A DNA stretch of 64,000 bases, from the NCBI RefSeq assembly GCF_021654115.1, contig NZ_JAIWJF010000006.1, positions 1-64,000 on the forward strand, given 5' to 3'. Positions 40,309 through 49,970 of this stretch are shown one piece after another. Position numbers and translations under genes: made by a program. Numbering within the stretch: position 1 is the stretch's first letter; every line of letters starts with the position of its first letter. Origin of the DNA: Furfurilactobacillus milii (GTDB lineage: Bacteria > Bacillota > Bacilli > Lactobacillales > Lactobacillaceae). The notes beneath the pieces were generated by a model. That model was not told the origin of the DNA. It saw only the letters and a program-made list of their open reading frames with translations, and did no database searches.

Positions 40309-40783
40309 GAATAAAAATGACGAACTTAATTATCAAGTTCGCCGTTTTATCGCTATGTATGTCGACCTGTCTTTTTTATTTTCGTGACCAGTTCGTGACT
40401 TTTCACATTTCATATGCCTTGAATTCGCCAGTATCAAGGTGTTTGGAGTACGGTTGTGTGCCCACCTGTTGCATTTTTGTATCATCGGTTTATTGCCAGC
40501 TGATAAGCGGCGAATGTATAAGTATAGTTTTTCGTTTTAAAATAAGCTGATAAATTTGGCTAAAGTACAAACAGGGATTGCTCCCAACAGCAATTCTTTT
40601 TTATTTTGGCCTCGTATTCAAGAAAACAATTGTTTTTAATTTCTGGGACATAGGTCAGCATTTTTCTTAATTTCTATTTTGAGCTCTAAAGGAACTTTAA
40701 AAATAAGTCGCTGAGTTCCGGTCAAGGCGTCTTTTTTGGTACAATAAGTCTAGTTTGAAGTTCGCTTATTGAGGAGTGTTCAC
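40309..40783. other. Intergenic junction between prophage end and host chromosome
   Basis: About 475 bases without a convincing gene. An open frame at 40317-40550 has no ribosome binding site and unlikely composition. There is a terminator at 40574 and a TACAAT box at 40740-40745 before the lipoprotein. The right attachment site may lie here or between 38721 and 38941, but attL is outside the window, so it cannot be identified. Confidence 0.4.
40573..40604 (+). terminator. Terminator in the junction region
   Basis: GGGATTGCT (40574-40582) pairs with AGCAATTCT (40589-40597), with G-U pairs, followed by a T-run. No gene directly upstream on this strand is known, so it may end a transcript of a lost or short gene. 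Confidence 0.6.
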
Positions 40784-41293
40784 ATGTGGAAGAAGATTGT
40801 GGCAACATTTGCCGTTTTGGGGTTATTGATTACACTAGCGGCTTGTGGTCAGAAAAGTTATGCAGGCGTTCAGGTTTCGGAGAAAAAGTATGAACGGGTT
40901 CAATCGGAAAATGACGACATCAAAACATTGGTAACGGCGCTACAAAAATTTCGGTATGATGATGATAAAAGCGTCGATACTGTGTATAAGGCTGCTGACA
41001 AGCTGAATCAGGAGTTGCGCCCTGGACTTAGTGAAGCACAGAAAAACCAATTAGGGGTTGCTCTAGGGGATGGTGCAACAGGTGTGAAGGGCATTGTCAA
41101 AGCAGCGGTTAGCAAGCAATACAATTTTGACGATGAGGTTGCATCTCAATTTCATGCTAATTTCCGTATTGTGTTCGACTTAGCCTCATTTTCAATCGGT
41201 AACTCAGTTCAACAACGTAGCAAGATTGAAACACAGATGCGAAAAGACACCAACGCGGACACAGAACTCTATAAAATCGGTACACAGGAGTAA
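40784..41293 (+). CDS. Surface lipoprotein, unknown function
   Basis: From ATG 40784 (GAGGAG upstream) a 169-residue protein. The N-terminal MWKKIVATFAVLGLLITLAA followed by CGQ is a lipoprotein signal with lipobox L-A-A-C. The mature part is helical and charged (VQSENDDIKTLVTALQKFRY), with no recognised domain. It should be anchored to the outer face of the membrane. It is the first clear host gene right of the prophage. Confidence 0.8.
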   Translation: MWKKIVATFAVLGLLITLAACGQKSYAGVQVSEKKYERVQSENDDIKTLVTALQKFRYDDDKSVDTVYKAADKLNQELRPGLSEAQKNQLGVALGDGATGVKGIVKAAVSKQYNFDDEVASQFHANFRIVFDLASFSIGNSVQQRSKIETQMRKDTNADTELYKIGTQE

Positions 41294-41417
41294 CCGTTTA
41301 TTAACGATTTGGTAAAAGATGACATAAATCTCTTAAGAAGGCTTAAAAATTGAATATGAGCATCTGTGATTGATAAACTGGAAACAGTTACTTAATCAAG
41401 TTAAGGGAGGTTTTTAG

Positions 41418-41546
41418 ATGGTTGCCGTATTGATTTTATCCATTGTTTTGATCGGAAGTGGCGTGTGGGAATTGATGGGTCGTTCGTCAGCATCGCATCT
41501 GTCAACTAACCGTACAACCGCTCAACCAGATCATCGTCAGCATTAG
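41418..41546 (+). CDS. 42-residue membrane peptide
   Basis: ATG 41418 follows a strong GGGAGG site (41405-41410). The product has one hydrophobic helix (VAVLILSIVLIGSGVWELMG) and a polar Ser/Thr/His tail. Small membrane peptides of this kind are common in lactobacilli; the function is unknown. Confidence 0.5.
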   Translation: MVAVLILSIVLIGSGVWELMGRSSASHLSTNRTTAQPDHRQH

Positions 41547-41617
41547 TTTGTTTGAAAAATCGACTATTAGCTCCTTAATGTAGTGTGAAACCAGTGTGTT
41601 TCCACTGCGTTTTTTGT

Positions 41618-41623
41618 TACAAT
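41618..41623 (+). promoter_or_regulatory. Probable -10 box of the L21 operon promoter
   Basis: TACAAT preceded by TTTTTTGT, about 200 bases before rplU, with no good -35 hexamer but a long transcribed leader downstream. It is the best promoter candidate in the interval 41547-41821. Confidence 0.4.
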
Positions 41624-41734
41624 TAAAAACGGCTGAGATGTTTTGCCAGAAAAAGGACTTGAAGCATTTGACGCACCGGGTCTTCTCTGGTAAACTCTTA
41701 CTGTTGTATTTGTGGACTTCCCACACTGCAACCG

Positions 41735-41816
41735 CGCAAAATAAGTTTTAAGTTTTCTCTGTTTAGGCAGTGAAACGCTTATCTTTGGCGAGTCTAAGAA
41801 ACTTTTAAGGAGGTGC
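41735..41816 (+). ncRNA. Probable L21 leader RNA (ribosomal protein autoregulation)
   Basis: The 80 bases before rplU are non-coding and lie where Firmicutes carry the L21 leader, an mRNA structure bound by L21 to regulate rplU-prp-rpmA. Pairing segments such as GTTTTAAGTTTTCTC and the GGCAGTGAAACGC region are visible, but the consensus fold could not be checked by eye. The call rests mainly on position. Confidence 0.45.
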
Positions 41817-41821
41817 ACAAC

Positions 41822-42163
41822 GTGTACGCAATTATTAAAACTGGTGGTAAGCAATACAAGGTTGAAAAGGGTTCACCTATCTTTGTTGAAAAGCTTGATG
41901 CAAAGGAAGGCGACAAAGTTACCTTTGACGAAGTTGTGTTAGTTGCTAGCCGTTCCATTAAGATCGGAACACCATATGTTGATGGTGCTTCAGTTACTGG
42001 AACTGTTGAAAAGCAAGGCAAGGAAAAGAAAGTTGTTACTTTCAAGTACAAGCCTAAGAAGAACCAACACACTAAGACAGGTCACCGTCAACCCTATACG
42101 CGTGTCATGATTGATGAAATTGCTGGCGCAACTTCATCAAAGAGCGCTGACGCAGACAAGTAA
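41822..42163 (+). CDS. rplU: Ribosomal protein L21
   Basis: A 113-residue L21: [14 protein letters not shown] at the start, then [20 protein letters not shown] and [20 protein letters not shown], the rRNA-binding signature. The GTG at 41822 is the true start, because the GTG at 41813 lies within the AAGGAGGTG ribosome binding site. The C-terminus has a short Ser/Ala/Asp extension. First gene of the rplU-prp-rpmA operon of the large ribosomal subunit. Confidence 0.97.
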   Translation: MYAIIKTGGKQYKVEKGSPIFVEKLDAKEGDKVTFDEVVLVASRSIKIGTPYVDGASVTGTVEKQGKEKKVVTFKYKPKKNQHTKTGHRQPYTRVMIDEIAGATSSKSADADK

Positions 42164-42190
42164 ACAACTACGAAACCACGCTAAGCTATT

Positions 42191-42520
42191 ATGATTAAAG
42201 TTGATATTTCGAGAAATGCTAAGCGCCAACCGGTTCGGTTTGTTATGACTGGCCATGCAGGTGCTGGTGATTATGGTGAAGATATTGTTTGTGCGGCAGC
42301 CTCTGTGCTGGCGATTACCACTGTTAACGCATTGGATGAAATTGCTGGGGTCCACCCGACAGTTTCATCAGATGATGACAATGGTGGCTTCTTGGAAGTG
42401 GTTATCAATGATCGCAATCAAGCAGTTGAAACAATTTTAGCCACATTTATTTTAGGCATGACGCAAGTTGCACAGAAATACACTCAATTCGTTACGATTA
42501 GTGATGGTCACATTAACTAA
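42191..42520 (+). CDS. prp: Prp cysteine protease for L27 maturation
   Basis: A 109-residue protein of the YsxB/Prp family. The catalytic pair is visible: His22 in TGHAGAGDYG and Cys34 in DIVCAAAS. Prp removes the N-terminal extension of L27 in Firmicutes and is essential in S. aureus. The gene lies between rplU and rpmA, as is usual. In staphylococcal phage 80alpha, host Prp also cuts phage capsid-assembly proteins, which is relevant to the scaffold at 19200. Confidence 0.95.
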   Translation: MIKVDISRNAKRQPVRFVMTGHAGAGDYGEDIVCAAASVLAITTVNALDEIAGVHPTVSSDDDNGGFLEVVINDRNQAVETILATFILGMTQVAQKYTQFVTISDGHIN

Positions 42521-42535
42521 TGGAGGTGTAACCAC

Positions 42536-42832
42536 ATGTTATTGGATATGAACTTACAATTTTTCGCTCACCATAAGGGAGGCGGATCTACTGCCAACGG
42601 TCGTGACTCTGCTGGTCGTCGTTTAGGTACTAAACGTGCCGACGGTCAAAAGATCAACGCTGGTTCCATAATCTACCGTCAACGCGGAACTCACATTCTG
42701 CCAGGTATGAATGTTGGTCGTGGTGGTGATGACACACTGTTTGCTTTGACAGATGGTGTTGTTAAGTTTGAACGTAAAGGTAAGGATCGCCGTCAGGTGT
42801 CCGTTTACCCTGCCGCTGAAGCAGCAGAATAA
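42536..42832 (+). CDS. rpmA: Ribosomal protein L27 with Prp-cleaved N-terminal extension
   Basis: A 98-residue L27. The start [19 protein letters not shown] carries the Firmicute extension ending NLQFF; Prp cuts after the second Phe to leave AHHKGGGST at the peptidyl-transferase centre. The core ([40 protein letters not shown]) is typical. GGAGG precedes the ATG and a terminator follows. Confidence 0.97.
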   Translation: MLLDMNLQFFAHHKGGGSTANGRDSAGRRLGTKRADGQKINAGSIIYRQRGTHILPGMNVGRGGDDTLFALTDGVVKFERKGKDRRQVSVYPAAEAAE

Positions 42833-42845
42833 CAATCGATCAATA

Positions 42846-42882
42846 AACGGGCATAATGTTAAGGCATTGTGGCCGTTTTTTG
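42846..42882 (+). terminator. Terminator of the rplU-prp-rpmA operon
   Basis: AACGGGCATAATG (42846-42858) pairs imperfectly with CATTGTGGCCGTT (42865-42877), followed by TTTTT. Two imperfect pairs lie in the stem. Confidence 0.7.
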
Positions 42883-42913
42883 TTTGATTTAATTAGTGAT
42901 GAGGAGCGATAGC

Positions 42914-43987
42914 ATGGGACAAAAACGGATTGCTAAGGTTCAAGGTATTTTGGATCAATTACATTTAGATGCTTTTTTGGTCACGGATGAGTTTAATCTA
43001 CACTATTTAACAGGTTTTGCTAATGTTGGTGGTGACGGATGTTTATTAATTACTGGCGATCAGTCTTTTATGATTACCGATGCTCGGTATGAAACCGAAA
43101 TGAAGGCTGAATTAGATCCACAAATCACATTAATGATTACGCGTGACTATTATGGAACAGTTGTTAAGCTAGCTGCAGACCAAAATCTTAGTGTGATTGG
43201 GTTTGAAGACACATTACCATACGTTATTTGGTCTATGTTAGATGAGCAACTTGCCGCTGATTTTGTTGGACTACATGCAGTGGTTGATCATTTGCGAGAA
43301 ATTAAAGATGCCGACGAGATTGCTAAGTTACGTCGTGCGATTCGGTTGTCATGTGAAGGTTATGATGCGCTGTTGCCGAATGTTCACGTTGGCATGACAG
43401 AAATTGAAGTGGCCAATAAGTTGGATGCTTGGATGCGCGCGCATGGTTCGACCGGGCCTTCGTTTGATACAATTGTTGCCAGTGGCTATCGTTCTGCAGA
43501 ACCGCACGGGTCAGCTACGACAAAGAAACTCGCTAAGGGCGAATTGGTCACTGTTGATTTTGGCTTCTACTTCGACGACTATACGTCTGACATCACTCGC
43601 ACATTTGCGTTAGGGCAACCAGATCCCGAGTTAGTGGATATTTATAATCTAACTAAGACGGCTAACCAGGCAGTTATTGATGCAATCAAGCCTGGCGCAA
43701 CCGGCGCTCAATTGGATGCTGCAGGTCGTGATTTGATTAAGGCGGCCGGATATGGCGCCGAGTTTAATCACGGCATGGGACATGGCATTGGTTTGAATAT
43801 TCATGAAGAACCTCAAGTTTACGGACCAAGAATTCCTTATGCCATTCAAGCTAACCAGATAATCACTGTTGAACCAGGGATTTATCTGCCAAACCTTGGT
43901 GGCGTCAGGTTGGAAGATGATGTTCTGGTGACGGAAAATGGTGCTGAGGTGTTAACAACCTCCTCTAAGGACTTAAAGATTTTGTAG
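42914..43987 (+). CDS. pepP: Xaa-Pro aminopeptidase, M24 family
   Basis: A 357-residue protein from ATG 42914 (GAGGAG upstream). The N-terminal creatinase-like domain spans 1-125, and the pita-bread metallopeptidase domain follows. Metal ligands are visible: VDFGFYFDDYTSDITR (two Asp), GHGMGHGIGLNIHEEP (His), VEPGIYLP (Glu) and GGVRLEDDV (Glu). It removes the N-terminal residue before Pro, helping in peptide use. It lies upstream of efp, the standard order in Firmicutes (yqhT-efp); EF-P in turn assists Pro-rich translation. Confidence 0.92.
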   Translation: MGQKRIAKVQGILDQLHLDAFLVTDEFNLHYLTGFANVGGDGCLLITGDQSFMITDARYETEMKAELDPQITLMITRDYYGTVVKLAADQNLSVIGFEDTLPYVIWSMLDEQLAADFVGLHAVVDHLREIKDADEIAKLRRAIRLSCEGYDALLPNVHVGMTEIEVANKLDAWMRAHGSTGPSFDTIVASGYRSAEPHGSATTKKLAKGELVTVDFGFYFDDYTSDITRTFALGQPDPELVDIYNLTKTANQAVIDAIKPGATGAQLDAAGRDLIKAAGYGAEFNHGMGHGIGLNIHEEPQVYGPRIPYAIQANQIITVEPGIYLPNLGGVRLEDDVLVTENGAEVLTTSSKDLKIL

Positions 43988-44007
43988 TCGTTTAAAATTG
44001 CCAACTA

Positions 44008-44037
44008 TTGCAACGACGGGATGCGTTACTGTATACT
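44008..44037 (+). promoter_or_regulatory. Probable promoter of efp
   Basis: TTGCAA (44008-44013), an 18-base spacer and TATACT (44032-44037), about 75 bases before the efp start. The good -10 box suggests that efp, yqhY and nusB form a unit starting here. Confidence 0.55.
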
Positions 44038-44111
44038 GAACAAGAATGAATTTTAACAAGTGTCATATTTGGGCGTTTTGTGTGCCCAATATGCCTTTAG
44101 GAGGAACAATT

Positions 44112-44672
44112 ATGTCAATCTCTACTGCAGACTTTAAAAATGGTCTGACGATTGAAGTTGATCACGCTATTTGGCGGATCGTTGAATTTCAGCATGTTAA
44201 GCCCGGTAAGGGTGGCGCCTTTGTGCGTTCAAAGTTGAAGAACTTACGGACAGGTGCCGTTCAAGAAAAGACTTTCCGTGCCGGTGCAAAGATGGAATTG
44301 GCTGAAATCAGCCAAGCTACCATGCAATATTTGTACAACGATGGTTCGAACTACGTCTTCATGAACACTGAAACTTATGACCAAGTTTCAATTCCAAACG
44401 AACAGATGAAAAATGCTGCTAAGTACCTGTTGGAAAACATGGAAGTTAGCGTAACCTCATTTGGTAACGAAATCTTGGGTGTTGAAGTACCAAACACGGT
44501 TACTTTAACGGTTAAGGAAACTGAACCCGGCATTCGTGGCGATACTGCTACTGGTGGCTCAAAGCCAGCAACAATGGAAACTGGTTTAGTTGTTCAAGTG
44601 CCATTCTTCGTGAATGCAGATGATAAATTGATTATCAACACACAAGACGGTTCTTACGTTTCAAGAGCTTAG
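44112..44672 (+). CDS. efp: Elongation factor P
   Basis: A 186-residue EF-P from ATG 44112 (TAGGAGGAA upstream); the longer frame to 44046 is a chance extension. N-terminal domain: [20 protein letters not shown] and [20 protein letters not shown], where the loop residue normally modified is Lys in PGKGGA. C-terminal ends with the signature [20 protein letters not shown]. It relieves ribosome stalling at poly-Pro. Confidence 0.97.
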   Translation: MSISTADFKNGLTIEVDHAIWRIVEFQHVKPGKGGAFVRSKLKNLRTGAVQEKTFRAGAKMELAEISQATMQYLYNDGSNYVFMNTETYDQVSIPNEQMKNAAKYLLENMEVSVTSFGNEILGVEVPNTVTLTVKETEPGIRGDTATGGSKPATMETGLVVQVPFFVNADDKLIINTQDGSYVSRA

Positions 44673-44690
44673 TTTGGATTGGAGGCCATT

Positions 44691-45158
44691 ATGCCTGAAG
44701 TCAATAACATTACCTTAAATCAACCAGCTGATGCACTAGGTAGCATTGAAATTGCATCGGATGTTCTGGAGATTATCGTTGGTGTTGCGGCTAGCCAAGT
44801 AGACGGTGTTAACCGGATGCGTGGTACGATTGCGAATAATGTTTCGGAGTTGTTTGGCCGTACTGAACACAGCAAGGGTGTCAAGCTGAGCGTTAATGAT
44901 GGCGAGATTTCTGCTGACGTCTTTGTCTACCTAGACTATGGTGTTAATGTGCCTAAGGTAGCCTTGGAAATGCAGGATAAGGTCAAACAACAAGTTACTT
45001 TGATGACGGAATTGCCAATGGGTGAGGTTAATGTTCACATTGTTGGTATCGTTCCGGAAAAAAATGATTCTGATATTGATCCAGATGACATTTTTGGTGA
45101 CCGCGCCGCTGCCACTGGCGACGACGAACAAACGACCAGCAAAGATGGTGACTTGTAG
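44691..45158 (+). CDS. yqhY: Asp23/YqhY family protein
   Basis: A 155-residue protein from ATG 44691 (GGAGG upstream). The Asp23 pattern is present: LGSIEIASDVLEIIVGVAAS, then VDGVNRMRG and DGEISADVFVYLDYGVNVPK. Asp23-like proteins associate with membrane/envelope stress and, in B. subtilis, YqhY links to acetyl-CoA carboxylase. It lies between efp and nusB, the usual place. The C-terminal 25 residues are acidic. Confidence 0.9.
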   Translation: MPEVNNITLNQPADALGSIEIASDVLEIIVGVAASQVDGVNRMRGTIANNVSELFGRTEHSKGVKLSVNDGEISADVFVYLDYGVNVPKVALEMQDKVKQQVTLMTELPMGEVNVHIVGIVPEKNDSDIDPDDIFGDRAAATGDDEQTTSKDGDL

Positions 45159-45589
45159 TGAGCTTAAATAGACATCAGATTAGAAAAATTGCATTTCAAG
45201 TGTTGTTTGCAAAACATATGAATGCAGATGCAAATGTGGAAGATCTGTATCGTCAATTAATTCCGAGTCAATCAGATCAACCCACTGTGGTGCCTGAGTA
45301 TTTAGTCACATTGGTAAATGGTGTGACTGAAAAGGAAGCTGAACTTGACGAACAGATTAGTCCGTTGTTAGCAAACAAGTGGTCCATTTCTCGATTAGCC
45401 AATCCTGATTTAATTATTTTAAGATTGGGTCTGTATGAGATGGAGTACTCTGCTGAAGTTCCCACACGTGTCGCTCTTAATGAAGCCTTGGAGTTGGCAA
45501 AAGAATTTTCTGATGACAATTCACGACGATTCATTAACGGGGTTTTATCAAAGCTTTTTGATAAAGCAGATGCTTCTTCTGCGGAATAA
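45158..45589 (+). CDS. nusB: Transcription antitermination factor NusB
   Basis: A 143-residue protein from GTG 45158, one base overlap with yqhY. NusB pattern: SLNRHQIRKIAFQVLFAKHM, and SRLANPDLIILRLGLYEMEY with PTRVALNEALELAKEFSDDN then RFINGVLSKL. It binds boxA RNA and supports rRNA transcription. A long hairpin terminator follows. Confidence 0.95.
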   Translation: MSLNRHQIRKIAFQVLFAKHMNADANVEDLYRQLIPSQSDQPTVVPEYLVTLVNGVTEKEAELDEQISPLLANKWSISRLANPDLIILRLGLYEMEYSAEVPTRVALNEALELAKEFSDDNSRRFINGVLSKLFDKADASSAE

Positions 45590-45600
45590 AGTTGAATAAC

Positions 45601-45650
45601 GATGTCATTAATTGGGACCATGAGGTCTGAATTAATGGCATCTTTTTTTT
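45601..45650 (+). terminator. Terminator after nusB
   Basis: GATGTCATTAATT (45601-45613) pairs with AATTAATGGCATC (45630-45642), with one G-U pair, and the loop holds an inner GGACC/GGTCT stem; eight T follow. A strong end of the efp-yqhY-nusB unit. Confidence 0.9.
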
Positions 45651-45775
45651 GCAACTTCGCTAATTTCTCAATGAAAATGCGTATGTAATGAGTATCTAAA
45701 ACACACAGTGAATGTGTTAAAATTATTCAGTATGAACGAATAAAAGTGTGAATTTAAAAAGTTAGGGGCAGTTTT

Positions 45776-46642
45776 ATGACAGCAATAAAAATTGATGGTC
45801 GTGCGACCGCTAAAAAAATAAATGCGCAGTCTGCTGAGAAAACACGGAAGTTGACGCAAAAAGGTGTCATTCCGGGATTAGCTGTCATTATGGTGGGAGA
45901 TGATCCTGCTAGTGCCATTTACGTTCGAAATAAGGAACGCAAGGCTGCCAAGTTGCAGTTTAATTCTGTTGTGAAGCATTTGCCGGCCGATGCCTCACAA
46001 GCCGAGGTCATTGCCCTAGTCCAGCGCTACAATGAGGATCCGCAAATTCATGCGATCTTGGTACAATCACCATTGCCTAGCCATCTTGATGAGGAAGCAG
46101 TGGTGATGGCGATTGATCCACGCAAAGATGTTGACGGTCTGCATCCCGAAAACTTGGGTCAATTGTTTGCTCAAGTTGGTGAGAACTTTCCTGTTGCGTG
46201 CACGCCGAAGGGTATCATGACGCTACTTTCTCAGTATCAGATTTCACTACCAGGTAAACGCGTCGTGATGGTTGGGCGTAGCCGATTAGTTGGCAAACCA
46301 TTATTAGCGTTGCTTAATAACGCTAATGCGACGGTAACATTGGCTCATCGGCATACGACAGATTTAGCGGGGCTAACCCGTTCTGCGGATATTGTCATTG
46401 TGGCGGTTGGACAGGCTGATTTAATCACTCGTGAAATGATTAAGCCAGGCGCTGTCGTCATTGATGTGGGCATGAATCGTGACGAAAATGGTCAACTCAC
46501 TGGTGATGTTGCAAAGGATGTTGAGGACGTTGCTGGTTATTTGACACCTGTACCTGGTGGCGTTGGTCCGATGACGATTGCGACGTTAATGCAACAAACG
46601 ATTCAGTTAGCAGCATGGCAAACCGGACAAGTGGTGGATTAA
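45776..46642 (+). CDS. folD: Methylenetetrahydrofolate dehydrogenase/cyclohydrolase FolD
   Basis: A 288-residue bifunctional enzyme of one-carbon metabolism, converting methylene-THF to formyl-THF with NADP. Signatures: SAIYVRNKERKAAKLQF (Lys of the catalytic site), QSPLPSHLDEEAVVMAIDPR, KDVDGLHPENLG, CTPKGIMTLL, VVMVGRSRLVGKP for nucleotide binding, and PVPGGVGPMTIATLM. Formyl-THF also feeds the formyltransferase encoded at 62089. xseA follows immediately. Confidence 0.97.
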   Translation: MTAIKIDGRATAKKINAQSAEKTRKLTQKGVIPGLAVIMVGDDPASAIYVRNKERKAAKLQFNSVVKHLPADASQAEVIALVQRYNEDPQIHAILVQSPLPSHLDEEAVVMAIDPRKDVDGLHPENLGQLFAQVGENFPVACTPKGIMTLLSQYQISLPGKRVVMVGRSRLVGKPLLALLNNANATVTLAHRHTTDLAGLTRSADIVIVAVGQADLITREMIKPGAVVIDVGMNRDENGQLTGDVAKDVEDVAGYLTPVPGGVGPMTIATLMQQTIQLAAWQTGQVVD

Positions 46643-47989
46643 ATGACAGATCGTGAAGATTATCTATCCGTTACAACGTTGACACGTTACCTTAAACGAA
46701 AATTTGATGCTGATCCTTACCTTGGTCGTGTGTATCTAACAGGAGAAATTTCCAATTTTCGTCCGCGACCAAATGCCCATCAGTATTTCAGTTTGAAAGA
46801 TGACCATGCCAAAATTAACGCAATTATGTTTAAATCTGCCTTTGCAAAGGTGAAATTTCAACCTGAAGAAGGTATGAAAGTTCTTGTGACTGGCCGGATT
46901 TCGTTGTACGAGCCATCCGGTAGTTATCAAATTTATGTTGAGCGGATGGAACCAGATGGTGTCGGTGCCTTGTATCAAGCTTATGAGCAATTAAAGCGTA
47001 AGCTAGCTAGTGAGGGTTTGTTCGAGCGTCGTCAACGGCCATTGGTTAAGTACCCAAAACGAATTGCGGTTATCACGAGTCCATCTGGGGCTGTTATTCG
47101 TGATATTATTACAACTACCCGTCGACGTTATCCCATTGCCCAGCTAGTGTTATTTCCAGCACTAGTTCAAGGTGATGCAGCGGCTGATGATATTGTCCAG
47201 CGCATTCAACAGGTGAATGAACTTGGCACATTTGACACCCTGATTATTGGTCGTGGTGGTGGTTCTATAGAAGATTTGTGGCCATTTAATGAGGAGCGTG
47301 TGGCGCGCGCAATTGCGGCTAGCGAAATTCCCGTCATCTCGTCAGTGGGTCATGAAACGGACACGACAATTGCCGATTTAGTGGCGGATGTGCGAGCGGC
47401 CACGCCTACTGCGGCTGCTGAGTTAGCTACACCTGTGCTGTCAGAAACATTGTTGGCCATTTCACAATTACAAGGTCGATTATTTCAAGCGATGACTAGC
47501 CAAATCCAGTTAGATCGTCAGCGGTTGGAACAAGTTCGCCAATCTTACGTATTCACGCAACCACAGCGTCTGTACGAAGGTTATACGCAGCGTGTGGCAC
47601 AACTTACCGATCAGTTAATTAATGATCAACGACAGTTATTGAATGCTAAACAACAGCAGGTGGCAACCGTTCGGGCCCGCTTGAGCGCGCATTTATTAAC
47701 GGCCCGTGTGAAAAACGGTCGTCAACAGGCAGATGCGTTAAACCACGAGCTTCTGAGCGTAAGTGTTAACATGATCAGAACGAAAAAAACGCAGTTACAT
47801 GCTCTGATTAATCAATTGGATTTATTGAGTCCACTAAAAATTATGACGCGCGGATATAGTTATGTAACGGTTGAAGGTCAAGTTGTTAAAACAGTTGATC
47901 AGCTGTCTGAAAAGCAGGCCGTTACGTTACACTTAGCAGATGGTCAAGCAGCGGCCACAATAAATAGTGTGGATAAGGAGAAAGACTAA
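46643..47989 (+). CDS. xseA: Exonuclease VII large subunit
   Basis: A 448-residue protein starting one base after folD. N-terminal OB fold: [40 protein letters not shown]. Catalytic core: [60 protein letters not shown] with PTPTAAAE-like follow-up. A long coiled coil ends with the ILTRGYS-type segment ([13 protein letters not shown]). It degrades single-stranded DNA with XseB. Confidence 0.97.
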
Positions 47990-47990
47990 C

Positions 47991-48245
47991 ATGGCAGAGG
48001 GAAAAAAGACACAACCAACGTTTGAAGAAAACCTTACAGCGCTTCAAGCAATCGTAACAAAATTGGAGCAAGGTGACGTACCGCTAGAAACAGCGCTAAC
48101 TCAATTTCAACAAGGGGTTACGTTGAGTAAGCAGTTACAAGATACTTTGGACAATGCAGAAAAAACGTTGACTAAGATGATGAATGATAATGGTCAAGAG
48201 GTTGATTTTGAGGCTGCTCCCGATTCGGCAACAAATCATGAATAA
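47991..48245 (+). CDS. xseB: Exonuclease VII small subunit
   Basis: An 84-residue protein from ATG 47991 (AAGGAGAAAG upstream), with the XseB pattern: [40 protein letters not shown]. It packs on the XseA coiled coil. Its stop overlaps the ispA start by eight bases. Confidence 0.95.
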
Positions 48246-49122
48246 AAAATTACGTAGTTTCGAACAAGAATATGTGCCAAAAATCAATCGGTTATTGGAT
48301 GAAAAATTAGCAACCAGTGCTAATCAGTCGTTGCTAGGTCAATCAATGGCTTATTCCGTTAAGGCCGGTGGCAAACGGTTACGACCATTACTGACGCTGG
48401 CAACAATAGTGAGTTTGAATAAAGAAATTACGGCAGCTGAAATGCAAGCAGCGGTGGCTGTCGAATTGTTACACACGTATTCGTTAATTCACGACGATTT
48501 GCCCGCGATGGATAATGATGATTTACGTCGTGGTCAAGCAACAAATCATAAAGTGTTTGGCGAAGACATTGCTATTTTGGCCGGTGACGGACTTCAAGCG
48601 TTGGCCTTTGACTGGCTAGCGACAGCACAGTTAGATGCCTCAATCACAATTCGTTTGGTGCAAAAGCTAGCTGTCGCAGCGGGGCCTAAAGGAATGGTTG
48701 CAGGCCAAGTAGAAGATGTTTCGACTACTGGCAAGCGGATTCCACTGGCTCAATTACAAGCGTTGCACAAAAGTAAAACGGGTGCACTCTTGGAGTACGC
48801 GGTTATGGCGGGCGCCGTCATGGGTCACGCAACCGCTGAACAATGTCAACATTTTGCTCGTTTCGGCGCAGCGTTTGGGTTGGCATTTCAAATTTATGAT
48901 GATATTTTAGATGAAACTGCAACGGCTGAGCAGCTAGGCAAGACGCCCAATAAGGATGAGGTTGAGGGCAAAAACACCTATCCACGGTTGATTGGGTTGC
49001 CTGCTGCACGGCAAGCGTTAAACGCCAGTATTGAGGATGCTCGGCAGGCTTGTGATGGGCTGTCAGACAGTGGAGCCGATGGAAACATCCTTAGCGCGTT
49101 CTTGAGCTATTTTGAGGGTTAG
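48238..49122 (+). CDS. ispA: Polyprenyl (farnesyl) diphosphate synthase
   Basis: A 294-residue protein from ATG 48238. First aspartate motif: [15 protein letters not shown]; second: [20 protein letters not shown], with [16 protein letters not shown]. It makes farnesyl or geranyl diphosphate for the undecaprenyl and quinone routes. The xseAB-ispA-tlyA order is standard in Firmicutes. Confidence 0.95.
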   Translation: MNKKLRSFEQEYVPKINRLLDEKLATSANQSLLGQSMAYSVKAGGKRLRPLLTLATIVSLNKEITAAEMQAAVAVELLHTYSLIHDDLPAMDNDDLRRGQATNHKVFGEDIAILAGDGLQALAFDWLATAQLDASITIRLVQKLAVAAGPKGMVAGQVEDVSTTGKRIPLAQLQALHKSKTGALLEYAVMAGAVMGHATAEQCQHFARFGAAFGLAFQIYDDILDETATAEQLGKTPNKDEVEGKNTYPRLIGLPAARQALNASIEDARQACDGLSDSGADGNILSAFLSYFEG

Positions 49123-49137
49123 AAAGGGAAAAAACAC

Positions 49138-49956
49138 ATGGAAAAACAACGTGTCGACATCCTGCTTGTTGAGCAGGGAGTATTCACGTCTCGTGAGCAG
49201 GCCAAGCGGGCGGTAATGGCCGGTGAGGTGCTAGGAAAAAATGAAGAACGATTAGATAAACCGGGTGAGCGAATTCCAACAGATACGGAATTGCATATTA
49301 AAGGCGATCCGATGCCGTACGTGAGCCGAGGCGGTTTTAAACTAGCCAAGGCACTTAAAGTGTTTAACATTGATGTAACTGGCAAAACAGTGCTAGACAT
49401 CGGCTCTTCCACGGGCGGTTTCACCGATGTTATGTTGCAAAATGGTGCTGTCCGCTCATATGCGCTAGACGTTGGCAGCAATCAGTTGGTGTGGAAGTTA
49501 CGCGAAGATCCGCGTGTCGTTGTTATGGAACATACGAATTTCCGTTATTCGAAACCTGCGGACTTTACCTTTGGTCGGCCAACATTTGCTAGTATTGACG
49601 TATCCTTTATTTCATTACATCTCATCTTGCCTAACTTGAAAACAATTTTGCAGCCTCAAGGCGAAGTGGTTGCGTTGATTAAACCACAATTCGAGGCAGG
49701 TAAAAATAATGTTGGTAAGCACGGCATTGTTAAAGACCCAAATGTGCATGAATCTGTTCTGAATGATATTGTCTCCTTTTCATTGGCAACAGGTTATTCT
49801 GTTACAGGACTGGATTTTTCACCAATTAAGGGTGGCGAAGGAAACATCGAGTTTTTAATCCATCTTGTGAATACAGACGGAGAGGGACAACTGTCGCCAA
49901 ATGTGTCCGTGAAGGAAACGTTGACGTCAGCTTATGCCCAACTGAATCAAAAGTAG
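49138..49956 (+). CDS. tlyA: TlyA-family rRNA methyltransferase (YqxC-like)
   Basis: A 272-residue protein. Residues 4-65 form an S4 RNA-binding domain (KQRVDILLVEQGVFTSREQA); residues 85-245 an FtsJ-like methyltransferase (KTVLDIGSSTGGFTDVMLQN, then IDVSFISLHLILPNLKTILQ). Family members 2'-O-methylate 16S/23S rRNA; the hemolysin name is historical. It lies upstream of argR and recN, as usual. Confidence 0.93.
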   Translation: MEKQRVDILLVEQGVFTSREQAKRAVMAGEVLGKNEERLDKPGERIPTDTELHIKGDPMPYVSRGGFKLAKALKVFNIDVTGKTVLDIGSSTGGFTDVMLQNGAVRSYALDVGSNQLVWKLREDPRVVVMEHTNFRYSKPADFTFGRPTFASIDVSFISLHLILPNLKTILQPQGEVVALIKPQFEAGKNNVGKHGIVKDPNVHESVLNDIVSFSLATGYSVTGLDFSPIKGGEGNIEFLIHLVNTDGEGQLSPNVSVKETLTSAYAQLNQK

Positions 49957-49970
49957 AGGGTGGATCGTTC

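Noticed and set aside
40317-40550. Open frame of 77 codons in the prophage-host junction
   Set aside because: No ribosome binding site, many Cys and Ser with scattered hydrophobics typical of chance frames, and it overlaps the LexA-promoter region; treated as non-coding.
45277-45654. Leftward open frame of 125 codons opposite nusB
   Set aside because: It is a shadow of nusB extended into the terminator, without its own start signals.
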